Source: Bin25 sp965221765 (GTDB lineage Bacteria; Bacteroidota; Bacteroidia; Flavobacteriales; Flavobacteriaceae). From it: a stretch of 64,000 bases of DNA. The notes under the pieces are model-generated. The model saw only the letters and a program-made list of their open reading frames with translations. It ran no database searches and had not been told where the DNA came from. A program made the translations under genes and the position numbers. How positions within the stretch are numbered: position 1 is the stretch's first letter; the number at the start of each line of letters is the position of its first letter. The DNA lies in assembly GCA_965221765.1 (NCBI GenBank), contig OZ244911.1:2356001-2420000 (forward strand), written 5' to 3'. Of the stretch, positions 19,958 to 29,546 are shown in pieces.

Positions 19958-21127
19958 CTATATGTCCTTAATCAACTTTCTTGAAAGTATGAGTTTTTGA
20001 ATTTCTGAAGTTCCCTCACCAATAGTACAAAGTTTAGAGTCTCTAAAGAACTTTTCTACAGGATAATCTTTTAAATAGCCATAGCCTGCCATAATTTGGA
20101 CCGCTTCAGAACTGACTTTGACGCAAGTTTCAGAAGCAAATAATTTGGCCATACTAACTGGAATTGCAGAGTTTTCATTAGCATCAACTGCATGAGCAGC
20201 ACTTTGTATCAATAATCGAGAGGCTTCGATGTCAGTAGCCATTTGAGCAATTTTAAAAGCAATGGCTTGAAAATTAATAATAGAACGACCGAACTGCTCT
20301 CTCTTTTTGGCATGTTCTAGTGCCGCTCTGTAGGCTCCTTTAGCAATACCCAAAGAAAGTGCCGCTATCGATACTCTTCCGCCTTCAAGAATCTTCATGG
20401 CTTGCCTGTAACCTTGGCCAATTCCTCCAATTAAATTATTATGATTAATGCAACAATTTTCAAAAATCATTTCGGCTGTTTCTGAGGCTCTCATACCTAG
20501 TTTATCATCTTTTTTTCCAGTTAAAAATCCTTTTGTCCCTCGTTCAACAACAAATGCAGTAATCCCTTTATTTTCTCCTTCAACAATAGCATTGGCTAAA
20601 ACTACTACCACATCTGAAGAAGCACCATGAGTGATGAAATTCTTTTGGCCATTGAGAATCCAATAATCATTTTCCTTGACAGCTTGCGTTTTCATACCTC
20701 GAGCATCCGAACCAGCATCTAATTCAGTCAATCCCCAAGCACCAATCCACTCCCCTTGAGCTAACTTTTTTAACCAACGATGGTGTTGCTGATTATTCCC
20801 AAATAAATAAATATGGTTAGTACATAAAGAGTTGTGGGCCGCAATAGATAAACCAAGTGCAGGATCAATAATAGATATCTCCTCAATAATAGAGGCATAG
20901 GTTTGATAATCTAATTCATACCCACCCCATTTATTGGGTACCAAAACCCCCATCAATCCGTATTTTCCAGCCAATCGCATAGTGTCAATAGGAAAAAACT
21001 GCTCTTTATCCCATTGTTTTACGTAGGGTTTGATATGTTTTATAGCAAACTCTCTAGCCATTTCTATACCGCTAGAAATTAGGGGCTCTACAACGGAACC
21101 TTTTGAATTTCCTTCACGCATAAGCAA
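19958..21127 (-). CDS. Acyl-CoA dehydrogenase
   Basis: A 389-residue flavoenzyme of usual length that introduces the alpha-beta double bond into acyl-CoA thioesters. Motifs: GLSIAAHNSLCTNHI, WGLTELDAGSDARGMKTQA (FAD/substrate loop), YWILNGQKNFITHG, GRVSIAALSLGIAKGA, the KREQFGR motif, and the C-terminal QIMAGYGYLKDYPVEKFFRD followed by GEGTSEIQ, which holds the catalytic Glu in the position used by short-chain and butyryl-CoA dehydrogenases. The likely substrate is a short or branched acyl-CoA, but this cannot be fixed from sequence. It lies 64 bases downstream of the symporter on the same strand. Confidence 0.93.
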   Translation of the reverse strand: MLMREGNSKGSVVEPLISSGIEMAREFAIKHIKPYVKQWDKEQFFPIDTMRLAGKYGLMGVLVPNKWGGYELDYQTYASIIEEISIIDPALGLSIAAHNSLCTNHIYLFGNNQQHHRWLKKLAQGEWIGAWGLTELDAGSDARGMKTQAVKENDYWILNGQKNFITHGASSDVVVVLANAIVEGENKGITAFVVERGTKGFLTGKKDDKLGMRASETAEMIFENCCINHNNLIGGIGQGYRQAMKILEGGRVSIAALSLGIAKGAYRAALEHAKKREQFGRSIINFQAIAFKIAQMATDIEASRLLIQSAAHAVDANENSAIPVSMAKLFASETCVKVSSEAVQIMAGYGYLKDYPVEKFFRDSKLCTIGEGTSEIQKLILSRKLIKDI

Positions 21128-21191
21128 AAACGAGTATCGCTTTTTTTCTCAAATAGTGTGCAAATATAATGAGGTCAAAGAAGCCGTTATA

Positions 21192-22904
21192 TTATTTAGA
21201 TTTTGGACTCACAATAGCAGCTAAGTATGATTTTAGTTCACATCTCACACGAGGAAATAGAATAAATAATCCTATCATATTTGGAAAGACCAATGCTAGA
21301 ATCATGGCATCGGCAAATCGGACGACAGAATCCAAAGTAATCGAGGCTCCTACAACTACAAAAAACAAAAACAGTATTTTAAAACTCAAATCCGATAACT
21401 TACTTCTACCAAAAAGATATTTCCATGATTGAATACCGTAGTAGGACCAAGAAATCATAGTTGAAAAAGCAAATAAAATGATGGCAATAGTCAATACATA
21501 TGAGAACCCAGGTATTACTGAATCAAAGGCTCTAGAAGTTAAATCAACTCCGCCAAGTTGCTCCCCGGTTTCATTGAGTACCACACCACTGCTTTCCACA
21601 TTACCATAAGTAAACTGACTTTGAAAATCACCATCACTGAAATTAAAAAAAATAATCACTAGTGCAGTCATCGTACAAATAACAACCGTATCTATAAAAG
21701 GCTCTAGTAACGCCACAATGCCTTCAGAGGCTGGATGTTTTGTTTTGACTGCAGAATGAGCAATGGCTGCAGAACCTGCTCCCGCCTCATTAGAAAATGC
21801 AGCTCTTCTAAATCCAACAATCAAAACACCTATAAATCCTCCCAGTCCAGCCATTGGTGTAAAGGCACTATTAAAAATCAAGACAAACGCATCATCGATA
21901 TACCTAATATTTACTGCCAAAATAATCAGTGTGGCCAAAATATATATTCCAGCCATTACTGGAACAATTCGAGAAGTAAAATTGGCAATCCTTTTGATTC
22001 CGCCAATAATCACAATGCCAACCAAAAAAGCAAAAATCAATCCAGTAACAAAACCAGATGCCCCTCCTTCTAAATTCAAAAGAGTGGTTACTTGATCTGT
22101 GGCTTGATTGGACTGAAACATATTACCACCTCCCAAGGATCCTCCAACACAAAAAATAGCAAAGAGACCTGCTAATATTTTTCCAACTATACCCATACCA
22201 AATCCCATTTCTTTCAATCCTCGAGATAGATAATACATCGGACCACCATATACTACGCCATTTTGGTTTACATCCCGATATTTAACACCTAGTGTACATT
22301 CAACAAATTTAGTTGACATCCCAAATAACCCACAAACAATCATCCAAAAAGTTGCTCCAGGTCCACCTAAAGCAATAGCTACAGCAACACCTGCTATATT
22401 ACCTAATCCGACTGTTCCAGATACCGCTGTGGTAAGGGCTTGAAAATGACTGACCTCGCCGTCTTTTGATTTTTTATCTTTCAAATAATCATATTTTCCT
22501 CTCACCGTATCAATGGCTAGTTTGAATTTTGTAATATTTGGAAACTTAAAGATGATTGTAAAAAATAATGCTCCAATTCCTAGAAGAATCACAACAAAAG
22601 GAATAGAATGTCTTTTTGTGATTGAGACTTGAAAAAAAACGATGCTTTCCCATGCAGAAGCAATTGGTCCAAAACCTTTGTCAATACGATCATCTAATCC
22701 AAAAGTGGTTTCAACTGCTGTGATTTCACTTGACTGCCGATTTTTGTCAATGATGTTCTCGGATGAAACGATATTTTCTCGATTAACAGAAGTTGTATCT
22801 TCGATGGTTTGTGGTTCAAATTGATTGGCATCTTGAGAATAAAGCATCGCTGCAAATAATAGAATCAAAACTGTTGAATAACTTTTGAAATAGACTGACT
22901 TCAT
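21192..22904 (-). CDS. Alanine/sodium symporter (AgcS family)
   Basis: The 570-residue membrane protein has an N-terminal signal-like segment (TVLILLFAAMLYSQ) and a 100-residue extracytoplasmic extension before the first core helix, a layout common in Bacteroidota. The core carries family marks: the loop SHFQALTTAVSGTVGLGNIAGVA, then GPGATFWMIVCGLFGMSTKFVECTLG, KYRDVNQNGVVYGGPMYYL, and GFRRAAFSNEAGAGSAAIAH with the signature for this transporter family. It imports small neutral amino acids with sodium. It probably stands upstream of the acyl-CoA dehydrogenase in one transcript. Confidence 0.92.
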   Translation of the reverse strand: MKSVYFKSYSTVLILLFAAMLYSQDANQFEPQTIEDTTSVNRENIVSSENIIDKNRQSSEITAVETTFGLDDRIDKGFGPIASAWESIVFFQVSITKRHSIPFVVILLGIGALFFTIIFKFPNITKFKLAIDTVRGKYDYLKDKKSKDGEVSHFQALTTAVSGTVGLGNIAGVAVAIALGGPGATFWMIVCGLFGMSTKFVECTLGVKYRDVNQNGVVYGGPMYYLSRGLKEMGFGMGIVGKILAGLFAIFCVGGSLGGGNMFQSNQATDQVTTLLNLEGGASGFVTGLIFAFLVGIVIIGGIKRIANFTSRIVPVMAGIYILATLIILAVNIRYIDDAFVLIFNSAFTPMAGLGGFIGVLIVGFRRAAFSNEAGAGSAAIAHSAVKTKHPASEGIVALLEPFIDTVVICTMTALVIIFFNFSDGDFQSQFTYGNVESSGVVLNETGEQLGGVDLTSRAFDSVIPGFSYVLTIAIILFAFSTMISWSYYGIQSWKYLFGRSKLSDLSFKILFLFFVVVGASITLDSVVRFADAMILALVFPNMIGLFILFPRVRCELKSYLAAIVSPKSK

Positions 22905-23154
22905 TTTAGGTATTGAATGAAATTATTAATAAAAATTGACGGCGAATTCATCAACAATGATTTATAAACAATCATGAAATAAAAAATATAAATGCTCCTT
23001 TGCTTTATTCAGATAAAATACAGCCCCAAAAATTTGAAATTAACCACCGATTATAATGCCAAATATAGTGATTTGGTACTAGTGGATAACTAAAATTGGT
23101 AACTCAACTTATAATTGGCATCAATTTTTTCAACTAGGATTGTTAAACGCTATT

Positions 23155-23376
23155 TTATAGATCAAAAACAGAAGGTCTCTTGCGATAAACCATATCGATA
23201 AAGGTTTGGATAATGGCAATCAATAAATACAAAATTGGCCCACCTAAAATGGTAATAAAAGATGTGTAGATGAAAAATAATCGTACCCTACTCACTTTCA
23301 TACCCAATAAATTGGCAATTCTAGTACACACTGAAAACCCATACCGTTCAAAAAACACTCGAAGTCTTAAAATCAT
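23155..23376 (-). CDS. Small PspC-domain membrane protein
   Basis: A 73-residue protein with the PspC-type fold: the short N-terminal half resembles the cytoplasmic LGMKVSRVRLFFIYTSF segment and the C-terminal half is one hydrophobic helix (ILGGPILYLLIAIIQTF). PspC proteins belong to the envelope stress response, and the Bacteroidota short form has no known partner. It sits 10 bases downstream of the rhodanese gene, suggesting a small operon. Confidence 0.7.
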   Translation of the reverse strand: MILRLRVFFERYGFSVCTRIANLLGMKVSRVRLFFIYTSFITILGGPILYLLIAIIQTFIDMVYRKRPSVFDL

Positions 23377-23386
23377 GTAAAATCAA

Positions 23387-23698
23387 TTATTTGGGATAAT
23401 ACAAAGAGCCTTCCCATTTTTCTATACCTCCCATTAAATTATAACAGTTAAGATTTAATTTATTCATAAGATCACATGCTTTGGCTCCTCTGATTCCGGC
23501 CTTACAGTAGACAAAATAGTTTTTGGTTTTATCTAGTTTATGGATTTTATTTAAAAAGGATTCCGCTTGTTTAATGTCAATCAATGTGGCATTGGGTATA
23601 TGTCCATGGTTGTATTCTTCTATGGTTCTAACATCAATGACTTGGTTATTTGGTTTACTCTTGAGTTCTTGAACCCATTTGGTTTGTTCTAAATTCAA
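23387..23698 (-). CDS. Rhodanese-like sulfurtransferase
   Basis: A 103-residue single rhodanese domain. VIDVRTIEEYNHGHIPNAT is the CH2A-like motif and the active-site loop is YCKAGIRGAKA with the catalytic cysteine. It probably carries persulfide sulfur in the cytoplasm. It is first in a two-gene unit with the PspC-like gene. Confidence 0.88.
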   Translation of the reverse strand: MNLEQTKWVQELKSKPNNQVIDVRTIEEYNHGHIPNATLIDIKQAESFLNKIHKLDKTKNYFVYCKAGIRGAKACDLMNKLNLNCYNLMGGIEKWEGSLYYPK

Positions 23699-23884
23699 AG
23701 GTTATAACTTTAAAAAGTCAAATATAGTGTTTAAAAAATATAACTATTTAAATAATTGGTAATCAATATTTTGAATATTATGTGTTATATTTTTCAGCAC
23801 GCAATTTAAAGATATCTGTGTGACTCAATGATAGGTTGAATTACCTTTCATAAAAGAATTTTTAGTAATATTCGATTAATATTA

Positions 23885-23892
23885 TAAATTTG
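23885..23892 (+). promoter_or_regulatory. Candidate -7 promoter element of the trp operon
   Basis: TAAATTTG matches TAnnTTTG, about 115 bases before trpE. No Trp-codon-rich leader peptide, TRAP-like repeats or T-box was seen in the 5' leader. Confidence 0.35.
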
Positions 23893-24008
23893 GACCTTTA
23901 TTTTGTTTGCTTGACAAAGCATTAATTGGGTCAGCAATTGGCATGATTCTCCTAGCATTCATCTATCAAATTTCAGGTTAATATATTGTCCTTTTTTGGA
24001 TTTAACTA

Positions 24009-25412
24009 ATGGCAAAGTTTCGATTTAAAACGGAATCAATTAAACTTCAAGCAGACCTATTAACTCCCGTTAAAGTATATTTAAAATTAAGAGATCACTA
24101 TCCTAATAGCATTCTTTTGGAAAGTAGCGATTATGGTGGACTTAATAAAAGTTTTTCCTACATCTGTTGTAATCCCATTGCTTCTATCACCATAAAGGAT
24201 CACACTGTTTCCTATCGTTATCCCAATGAAAGAATCTATCATAAGGATGTATCTTCTAAGGGTAACGTAGCAGAAATGATTAACAATTTTGCCAAACATT
24301 TCTATTTTGAAAATCCCCAAACCGAATTCATCACCCATGGTATGTTTGGTTTTATGTCGCATGAAGCGGTAGAATATTTTGAGGACATTGAACTCAATGA
24401 ATCAAAGCCTGGATTTGATATCCCTCAAATTCATTATGCTGTATACCAAAATGTCATTGCTATCAGTTTATTTAGCCATGAAGCCTATATCTATTCTCAT
24501 ATCACAGAAGACTTACGACATAATGTAAAAGAAATTCTCAAGTTTATCACCGATTCCATAACCATAGTATACCCTTTCAATGCCATAGGTGATTCACACT
24601 CGAATATGGACGACAAAGAATATATGGATTTAGTAGAGAGAGCTAAGTGGCATTGCAAAAGAGGTGATGTTTTCCAATTGGTATTATCAAGAAGATTTTC
24701 TCGTAAATTCAAAGGAGATGAATTTAATGTATACAGAGCCTTGAGAAGCATCAATCCTTCTCCCTACCAATACTTTTTTGATTATGGTAATTTTAAAATT
24801 TTTGGCTCTTCGCCTGAAGCTCATTTGGTTGTCAAAAATGGATTAGCCGAAATTCATCCCATTGCAGGTACCTTTCAAAGAACTGGCAACTATATTGAAG
24901 ATACCGCATCGGCTAAAAAACTACTGTTGGATGTGAAAGAAAATAGCGAACATGTGATGTTGGTGGATTTAGCCCGAAATGATTTGAGTCGAAATGGATC
25001 AGAAGTTCAAGTGTTGAAAAACCGAGAAATTCAGTTTTTTTCACATGTCATTCACTTGGTATCAAAAGTTTCTGCCAAATTAAACCCCCATGTTTCTGTT
25101 TTTCAATTAATGGCTGATACATTTCCCGCTGGGACTCTGAGTGGAGCGCCCAAGCATCGTGCATTAGAACTCATAGATCAATACGAGCGTACTCGTCGAA
25201 ATATCTATGGAGGAGCCATTGGTTATATTGATTTTGACGGAAAATTTGATCATGCGATATTGATTCGATCATTTTTGAGCATTCACCAAGAATTGCACTA
25301 CCAAGGTGGTGCGGGTTTGGTAGTTGATTCAGACACAAAAGCTGAATTAGAAGAAGTTAATAATAAATTACGAGCACTCGAGCAATCGATTATTGAAGCT
25401 GAAAAAATATGA
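24009..25412 (+). CDS. trpE: Anthranilate synthase component I
   Basis: This chorismate-binding enzyme (467 residues) makes anthranilate using ammonia from TrpG. The N-terminus contains ILLESSDYGG, the LLES element that forms part of the tryptophan feedback site. The catalytic domain shows RGDVFQLVLSRRF, YQYFFDYGNFKIFGSSPEAH, IHPIAGTFQRTG, PAGTLSGAPKHRALELID and YGGAIGYIDF, all typical. Its last four bases overlap trpG (ATGA). It is the first gene of a compact seven-gene operon. Feedback inhibition is expected from the retained LLES motif. Confidence 0.97.
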   Translation: MAKFRFKTESIKLQADLLTPVKVYLKLRDHYPNSILLESSDYGGLNKSFSYICCNPIASITIKDHTVSYRYPNERIYHKDVSSKGNVAEMINNFAKHFYFENPQTEFITHGMFGFMSHEAVEYFEDIELNESKPGFDIPQIHYAVYQNVIAISLFSHEAYIYSHITEDLRHNVKEILKFITDSITIVYPFNAIGDSHSNMDDKEYMDLVERAKWHCKRGDVFQLVLSRRFSRKFKGDEFNVYRALRSINPSPYQYFFDYGNFKIFGSSPEAHLVVKNGLAEIHPIAGTFQRTGNYIEDTASAKKLLLDVKENSEHVMLVDLARNDLSRNGSEVQVLKNREIQFFSHVIHLVSKVSAKLNPHVSVFQLMADTFPAGTLSGAPKHRALELIDQYERTRRNIYGGAIGYIDFDGKFDHAILIRSFLSIHQELHYQGGAGLVVDSDTKAELEEVNNKLRALEQSIIEAEKI

Positions 25413-25978
25413 AAGCAAAAAGTGTTTTTGTGATTGACAATTATGATTCATTCACATACAACCTTGTTCACTATTTAAAAGAATTAGATTGCCAAGTAGT
25501 TGTTAAAAGAAATGATGCTTATAATATTTCTGAAATCAGAAGGCATGAATACATCCTGATTTCACCTGGTCCCGGATTACCCATCGATTCAGGAAATCTC
25601 TTAGAAAGTATTAAAACATATGCTCCCACTAAAAACATTTTGGGGATATGCTTAGGACAACAAGCAATCGCAGAAAGTTTTGGGGGATCGCTAACCAATT
25701 TAGACAAGGTATATCATGGTGTGGCCACCGATATCAACATCACAACCGATGATCTTCTTTTTGAAGGTTTACCAAAAGTGTTTCAAGGAGGTAGATATCA
25801 CTCCTGGGTAGTTAAAGTACCCCTTCCCAAATGTTTGGTTGCAACATCTTTTGATTCAGAACAAAATCTCATGTCGCTTCGTCACGAGACCTTTAAAGTA
25901 AGAAGTGTTCAATTTCATCCAGAATCTATTTTAACACCCTATGGTAAAAAAATGATTGAAAACTGGGTTAATTCCTAA
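25409..25978 (+). CDS. trpG: Anthranilate synthase component II (glutamine amidotransferase)
   Basis: At 189 residues it is a class I glutamine amidotransferase domain delivering ammonia to TrpE. FVIDNYDSFTYNLVHYL, ISPGPGLP, the nucleophile loop GICLGQQAIAESFGG and VQFHPESILTP with the catalytic His and Glu are all present. It may also serve p-aminobenzoate synthesis, but its position between trpE and trpD points to tryptophan. Start overlaps trpE by four bases. Confidence 0.97.
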   Translation: MKAKSVFVIDNYDSFTYNLVHYLKELDCQVVVKRNDAYNISEIRRHEYILISPGPGLPIDSGNLLESIKTYAPTKNILGICLGQQAIAESFGGSLTNLDKVYHGVATDINITTDDLLFEGLPKVFQGGRYHSWVVKVPLPKCLVATSFDSEQNLMSLRHETFKVRSVQFHPESILTPYGKKMIENWVNS

Positions 25979-25983
25979 GTATT

Positions 25984-26988
25984 ATGCAGATTATTTTAGA
26001 GCGTTTGTTGGATAATGAAACATTGAGCTATAATGAGGCAAAAAATGTTTTGGGATTCATTACTGATAACAAATACAATGGGGCTCAAATTGCTAGTTTT
26101 CTAACCATTTATAGAAAACGGGGCATTACCATAGAAGAACTCAAAGGATTTAGAGCCGCTTTATTAGAACGATGTCATAAAATTAATCTTAGTGAATTTC
26201 ATCCAATAGACTTATGCGGTACGGGAGGTGATGGCAAAAACACGTTTAATATTTCTACTGCATCTGCATTTGTAGTTGCTGGCGCCGGTATTAAAGTTGC
26301 AAAGCATGGGAATTATGGCGTTTCCTCAAAATGTGGATCTAGTAATGTATTGGAATATCTAGGCATTAAGTTTTCCAATGATCAAAATTTTTTAGAACGT
26401 TGTATTGAATCTGCAGGTATTTGTATCCTTCATGCCCCGCTTTTTCATCCAGCGATGAAAAATGTCTCTGGAATACGAAAGAATTTAGGGATTAAGACAT
26501 TGTTTAATATTCTCGGTCCACTTGTTAACCCATCATCTCCCGAAAAGCAACTCACAGGAGTTTATAGCTTAGAAGTGGCTCGTTTGTATCAATATTTATT
26601 TCAAGAGATTTTAGAACATTATACCATCATCTATGATTTAGAAGCCTATGATGAAGTCTCATTAATCGGATCGGCTAAACTTTTGACTGAACGAGGCGAA
26701 TTTTTAATTGATTCCCATGCATTTAATGTCGGTCATGTTATTCCATTGGAACTCTTTGGTGGAAAAACTGTAAAAGATGCAGGTCTGATATTCCTAGAAG
26801 TATTAAAAGGAAAAGGAACTCGATCTCAAGAAAATGTTGTTTGTGCCAACGCAGGACTTGCTATTTCTACAGCATTGAGCACTACTTTTAAAGAAGGATT
26901 TGAAAGAGCTAGAGAAGCCATCAAGAACAAACGAGCATTCAAGACTTTTTCAACTCTACATGAACTTTGTCAAAAATGGATGTCTTAG
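25984..26988 (+). CDS. trpD: Anthranilate phosphoribosyltransferase
   Basis: The 334-residue enzyme joins anthranilate to PRPP. LCGTGGDGKNTFNISTASAF is the PRPP-binding loop, VAKHGNYGVSSKCGSSNVLE carries the KHGN motif, and NVSGIRKNLGIKTLFNILGPLVNP follows. It starts five bases after trpG and ends inside the start of trpC. Confidence 0.97.
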   Translation: MQIILERLLDNETLSYNEAKNVLGFITDNKYNGAQIASFLTIYRKRGITIEELKGFRAALLERCHKINLSEFHPIDLCGTGGDGKNTFNISTASAFVVAGAGIKVAKHGNYGVSSKCGSSNVLEYLGIKFSNDQNFLERCIESAGICILHAPLFHPAMKNVSGIRKNLGIKTLFNILGPLVNPSSPEKQLTGVYSLEVARLYQYLFQEILEHYTIIYDLEAYDEVSLIGSAKLLTERGEFLIDSHAFNVGHVIPLELFGGKTVKDAGLIFLEVLKGKGTRSQENVVCANAGLAISTALSTTFKEGFERAREAIKNKRAFKTFSTLHELCQKWMS

Positions 26989-27761
26989 ATGAAATAGTCG
27001 AATCAAAAAGGCAAACTTTAGCATTCCAAAAAGAAGTTTTTCCTGAGACTTTATTAAGAAGAGCACCATTTTATAGAAAATCTTCTTCAAGTCTTGTGGC
27101 TTCTATAAAGTCTAGTGCTTATGGCATTATTGCCGAATTTAAACGGCGATCTCCATCAAAAGGAGAAATTAATGTTCATACCAAAGTCTATGAGGTAACC
27201 TCTGGCTATGCAAATGCAGGAGTATCTGGAATTTCTATTTTAACTGATACTCCATTTTTTGGTGGGTCATTAGAAGATTTGATTCAAGCTAGACATGCTA
27301 GTAGTTTGCCAATACTTCGCAAAGATTTTATTATTGATGGGTACCAAATACATGAATCAAAAGCTTTCGGTGCCGATGTCATCTTGTTGATTGCACGAAT
27401 TTTAAACTCAAATCAAATCAAAGATTATTCTCAATTAGCCCATTCCATTGGTATGGAAGTATTGCTAGAAGTACATCATCAAAATGAATTAAATCATCTT
27501 GATCTATCTAATATCGATGTGATTGGCATCAACAATCGAGATCTAAAAACTTTTGATGTCGATATACAACACAGTCAAAATATTGCCAAGAAAATTCCCC
27601 ATCATTTTATAAAAATTGCCGAGAGCGGCATTCGTTCAGTAGAAGAAATTAAAACACTAAAAGCGCTAGGTTTTGATGGATTTTTAATGGGTGAATACTT
27701 TATGAATTCCAAAAATCCTGGTGAAAAATCTAGTCAATTGATACAAAATCTACATTCATGA
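26976..27761 (+). CDS. trpC: Indole-3-glycerol-phosphate synthase
   Basis: A TIM-barrel enzyme of about 261 residues that closes the indole ring. ATG at 26976 is preferred to the TTG nine bases earlier, because MDVLDEIVESKRQ is the usual start. Catalytic segments: EFKRRSPSKGEI, LRKDFIIDGYQIHESKA, GINNRDLKTF and KIAESGIRS. It overlaps trpD by 13 bases and trpF by four, and is not fused to trpF as it is in enterobacteria. Confidence 0.96.
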   Translation: MDVLDEIVESKRQTLAFQKEVFPETLLRRAPFYRKSSSSLVASIKSSAYGIIAEFKRRSPSKGEINVHTKVYEVTSGYANAGVSGISILTDTPFFGGSLEDLIQARHASSLPILRKDFIIDGYQIHESKAFGADVILLIARILNSNQIKDYSQLAHSIGMEVLLEVHHQNELNHLDLSNIDVIGINNRDLKTFDVDIQHSQNIAKKIPHHFIKIAESGIRSVEEIKTLKALGFDGFLMGEYFMNSKNPGEKSSQLIQNLHS

Positions 27762-28375
27762 AACTCAAAGTTTGTGGGTTGACCAAGGCAGAGAATCTAA
27801 AACAGATTCTTGATTTAGAACCGGATTATATTGGATTTATTTTTTTTGAAAAATCTCCAAGATTTCTAGATGGATTCCTACCAAACTTTTCAACATCAAC
27901 TAAAAAGGTTGGCGTTTTTGTGAATGCCACCATTGATTTTATAGCAGAAAAAATTCAAACCTATCAATTGCATGCCATACAATTACATGGCGATGAAACA
28001 CTAGAATTATGTAGCCAATTAAAATTCAAATCGGTAGAAATCATCAAAGCATTTGGCTTAGGTTCTTCTATTGATTATGGCTTCATTGAGCTCTACCAAG
28101 ACGTTTGCGATTATTTTCTTTTTGACACAAAAACCAAACAATATGGTGGGAGTGGCAAACAATTTGATTGGACTTTATTGCATTCATATCCTTTAGAAAA
28201 GCCATTTTTTATCAGTGGTGGTATTGATTCTAAGCATTTAACTGAAATTAAAATTCTGAAAAATCAAAACTCTTATTTATACTGTGTGGATATCAATAGT
28301 CAATTTGAAATTAAACCAGGATTAAAAGATGTTCAAAAAATCGCTCAATTCAAAACATTAATCGATGAATTATAG
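27758..28375 (+). CDS. trpF: Phosphoribosylanthranilate isomerase
   Basis: A small TIM barrel, 205 residues. The catalytic cysteine is in LKVCGLT and the acid is the Asp in FLFDTK. QLHGDE, GGSGKQFDW and ISGGI (phosphate site) are present. It overlaps trpB by 11 bases. Confidence 0.95.
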   Translation: MKLKVCGLTKAENLKQILDLEPDYIGFIFFEKSPRFLDGFLPNFSTSTKKVGVFVNATIDFIAEKIQTYQLHAIQLHGDETLELCSQLKFKSVEIIKAFGLGSSIDYGFIELYQDVCDYFLFDTKTKQYGGSGKQFDWTLLHSYPLEKPFFISGGIDSKHLTEIKILKNQNSYLYCVDINSQFEIKPGLKDVQKIAQFKTLIDEL

Positions 28376-29546
28376 CGTTGATGCCGATGGTTATTATGGC
28401 GACTATGGAGGTGCGTTTATTCCTGAAATGCTCTTTCCAAATGTTGATGAACTAAAAACAAAATATCGGCAAATCATTGAGAATTCTGAGTTTCAAAAAG
28501 AATTTCATCATCTTCTCAAACAGTATGTCGGTCGACCGACTCCACTTTATTATGCCCGTCGATTATCTGAAAAAATAGGAGCTAAAATCTATTTAAAAAG
28601 AGAAGACTTATGCCATACTGGGGCCCATAAAATCAATAATACTATCGGACAAATACTGCTAGCAAAACACATGGGTAAAAATCGAATTATTGCCGAGACT
28701 GGTGCAGGCCAACATGGTGTTGCAACGGCTGCTGTTTGTGCTTTAATGGGAATAGAATGTGTCGTATTTATGGGTGCCGTGGATATCAAACGTCAAGCAC
28801 CTAATGTCGCGCGTATGAAAATGTTGGGGGCTCAAGTGCAGCCCGCTACTTGTGGTAGTCAAACGCTTAAAGATGCTACGAATGAAGCCATTCGAGATTG
28901 GATCAATCATCCTCAAGAAACCCACTATATAATTGGTTCGGTTGTGGGACCACATCCCTATCCCGATATGGTATCTCTTTTTCAATCGGTCATCAGTAAA
29001 GAAGTCAGGGAACAACTAAAATCAATCGAGGGAAAAGCATGTCCTAATTATTTAATTGCTTGTGTGGGTGGCGGAAGTAATGCATCGGGACTTTTTTATC
29101 ATTATTTAAATGATGCTGAGGTGGGCATTTATTGTGTGGAAGCAGCGGGACATGGCATCGAAACTGATCAAAGTGCAGCCACTACAATACTTGGAAAACC
29201 GGGCATTATTCATGGATGCAAAACAATATTAATGCAAAATACAGACGGTCAAATTCAAGAACCCCATTCAATTTCTGCTGGACTGGATTACCCAGGTATT
29301 GGTCCCCTATTTTCTCACCTAAACGATACCAAAAGAGCAACTTTTAGAGCCGTCAAAGATCAAGATGCCATGCGCTGGGGATTGGAACTTTCCAAATTAG
29401 AAGGGATTATTCCAGCCATCGAAACAGCTCATGCACTAGCTCTATTAGAAACCGAAACGTTTCAAGCCGATGATGTGATCGTTTTGGGTTGTTCGGGAAG
29501 AGGTGATAAAGATTTGGAAACGTATATTAATTATTTTGGATTATGA
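28365..29546 (+). CDS. trpB: Tryptophan synthase beta chain
   Basis: A 393-residue PLP enzyme that condenses indole with serine. The PLP lysine is in THTGAHKINNTIGQ-type sequence (CHTGAHKINN). GRPTPLYYARRL, the glycine-rich phosphate loop GGGSNASG and the C-terminal CSGRGDKD are present. It is the standard TrpB1 type that pairs with TrpA, whose gene starts inside its stop codon (ATGA overlap). Confidence 0.98.
   Translation: MNYSVDADGYYGDYGGAFIPEMLFPNVDELKTKYRQIIENSEFQKEFHHLLKQYVGRPTPLYYARRLSEKIGAKIYLKREDLCHTGAHKINNTIGQILLAKHMGKNRIIAETGAGQHGVATAAVCALMGIECVVFMGAVDIKRQAPNVARMKMLGAQVQPATCGSQTLKDATNEAIRDWINHPQETHYIIGSVVGPHPYPDMVSLFQSVISKEVREQLKSIEGKACPNYLIACVGGGSNASGLFYHYLNDAEVGIYCVEAAGHGIETDQSAATTILGKPGIIHGCKTILMQNTDGQIQEPHSISAGLDYPGIGPLFSHLNDTKRATFRAVKDQDAMRWGLELSKLEGIIPAIETAHALALLETETFQADDVIVLGCSGRGDKDLETYINYFGL

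Noticed and set aside
23699..24008. Attenuator or T-box upstream of trpE
   Set aside because: No Trp-rich leader peptide, T-box core or terminator/antiterminator pair was visible.
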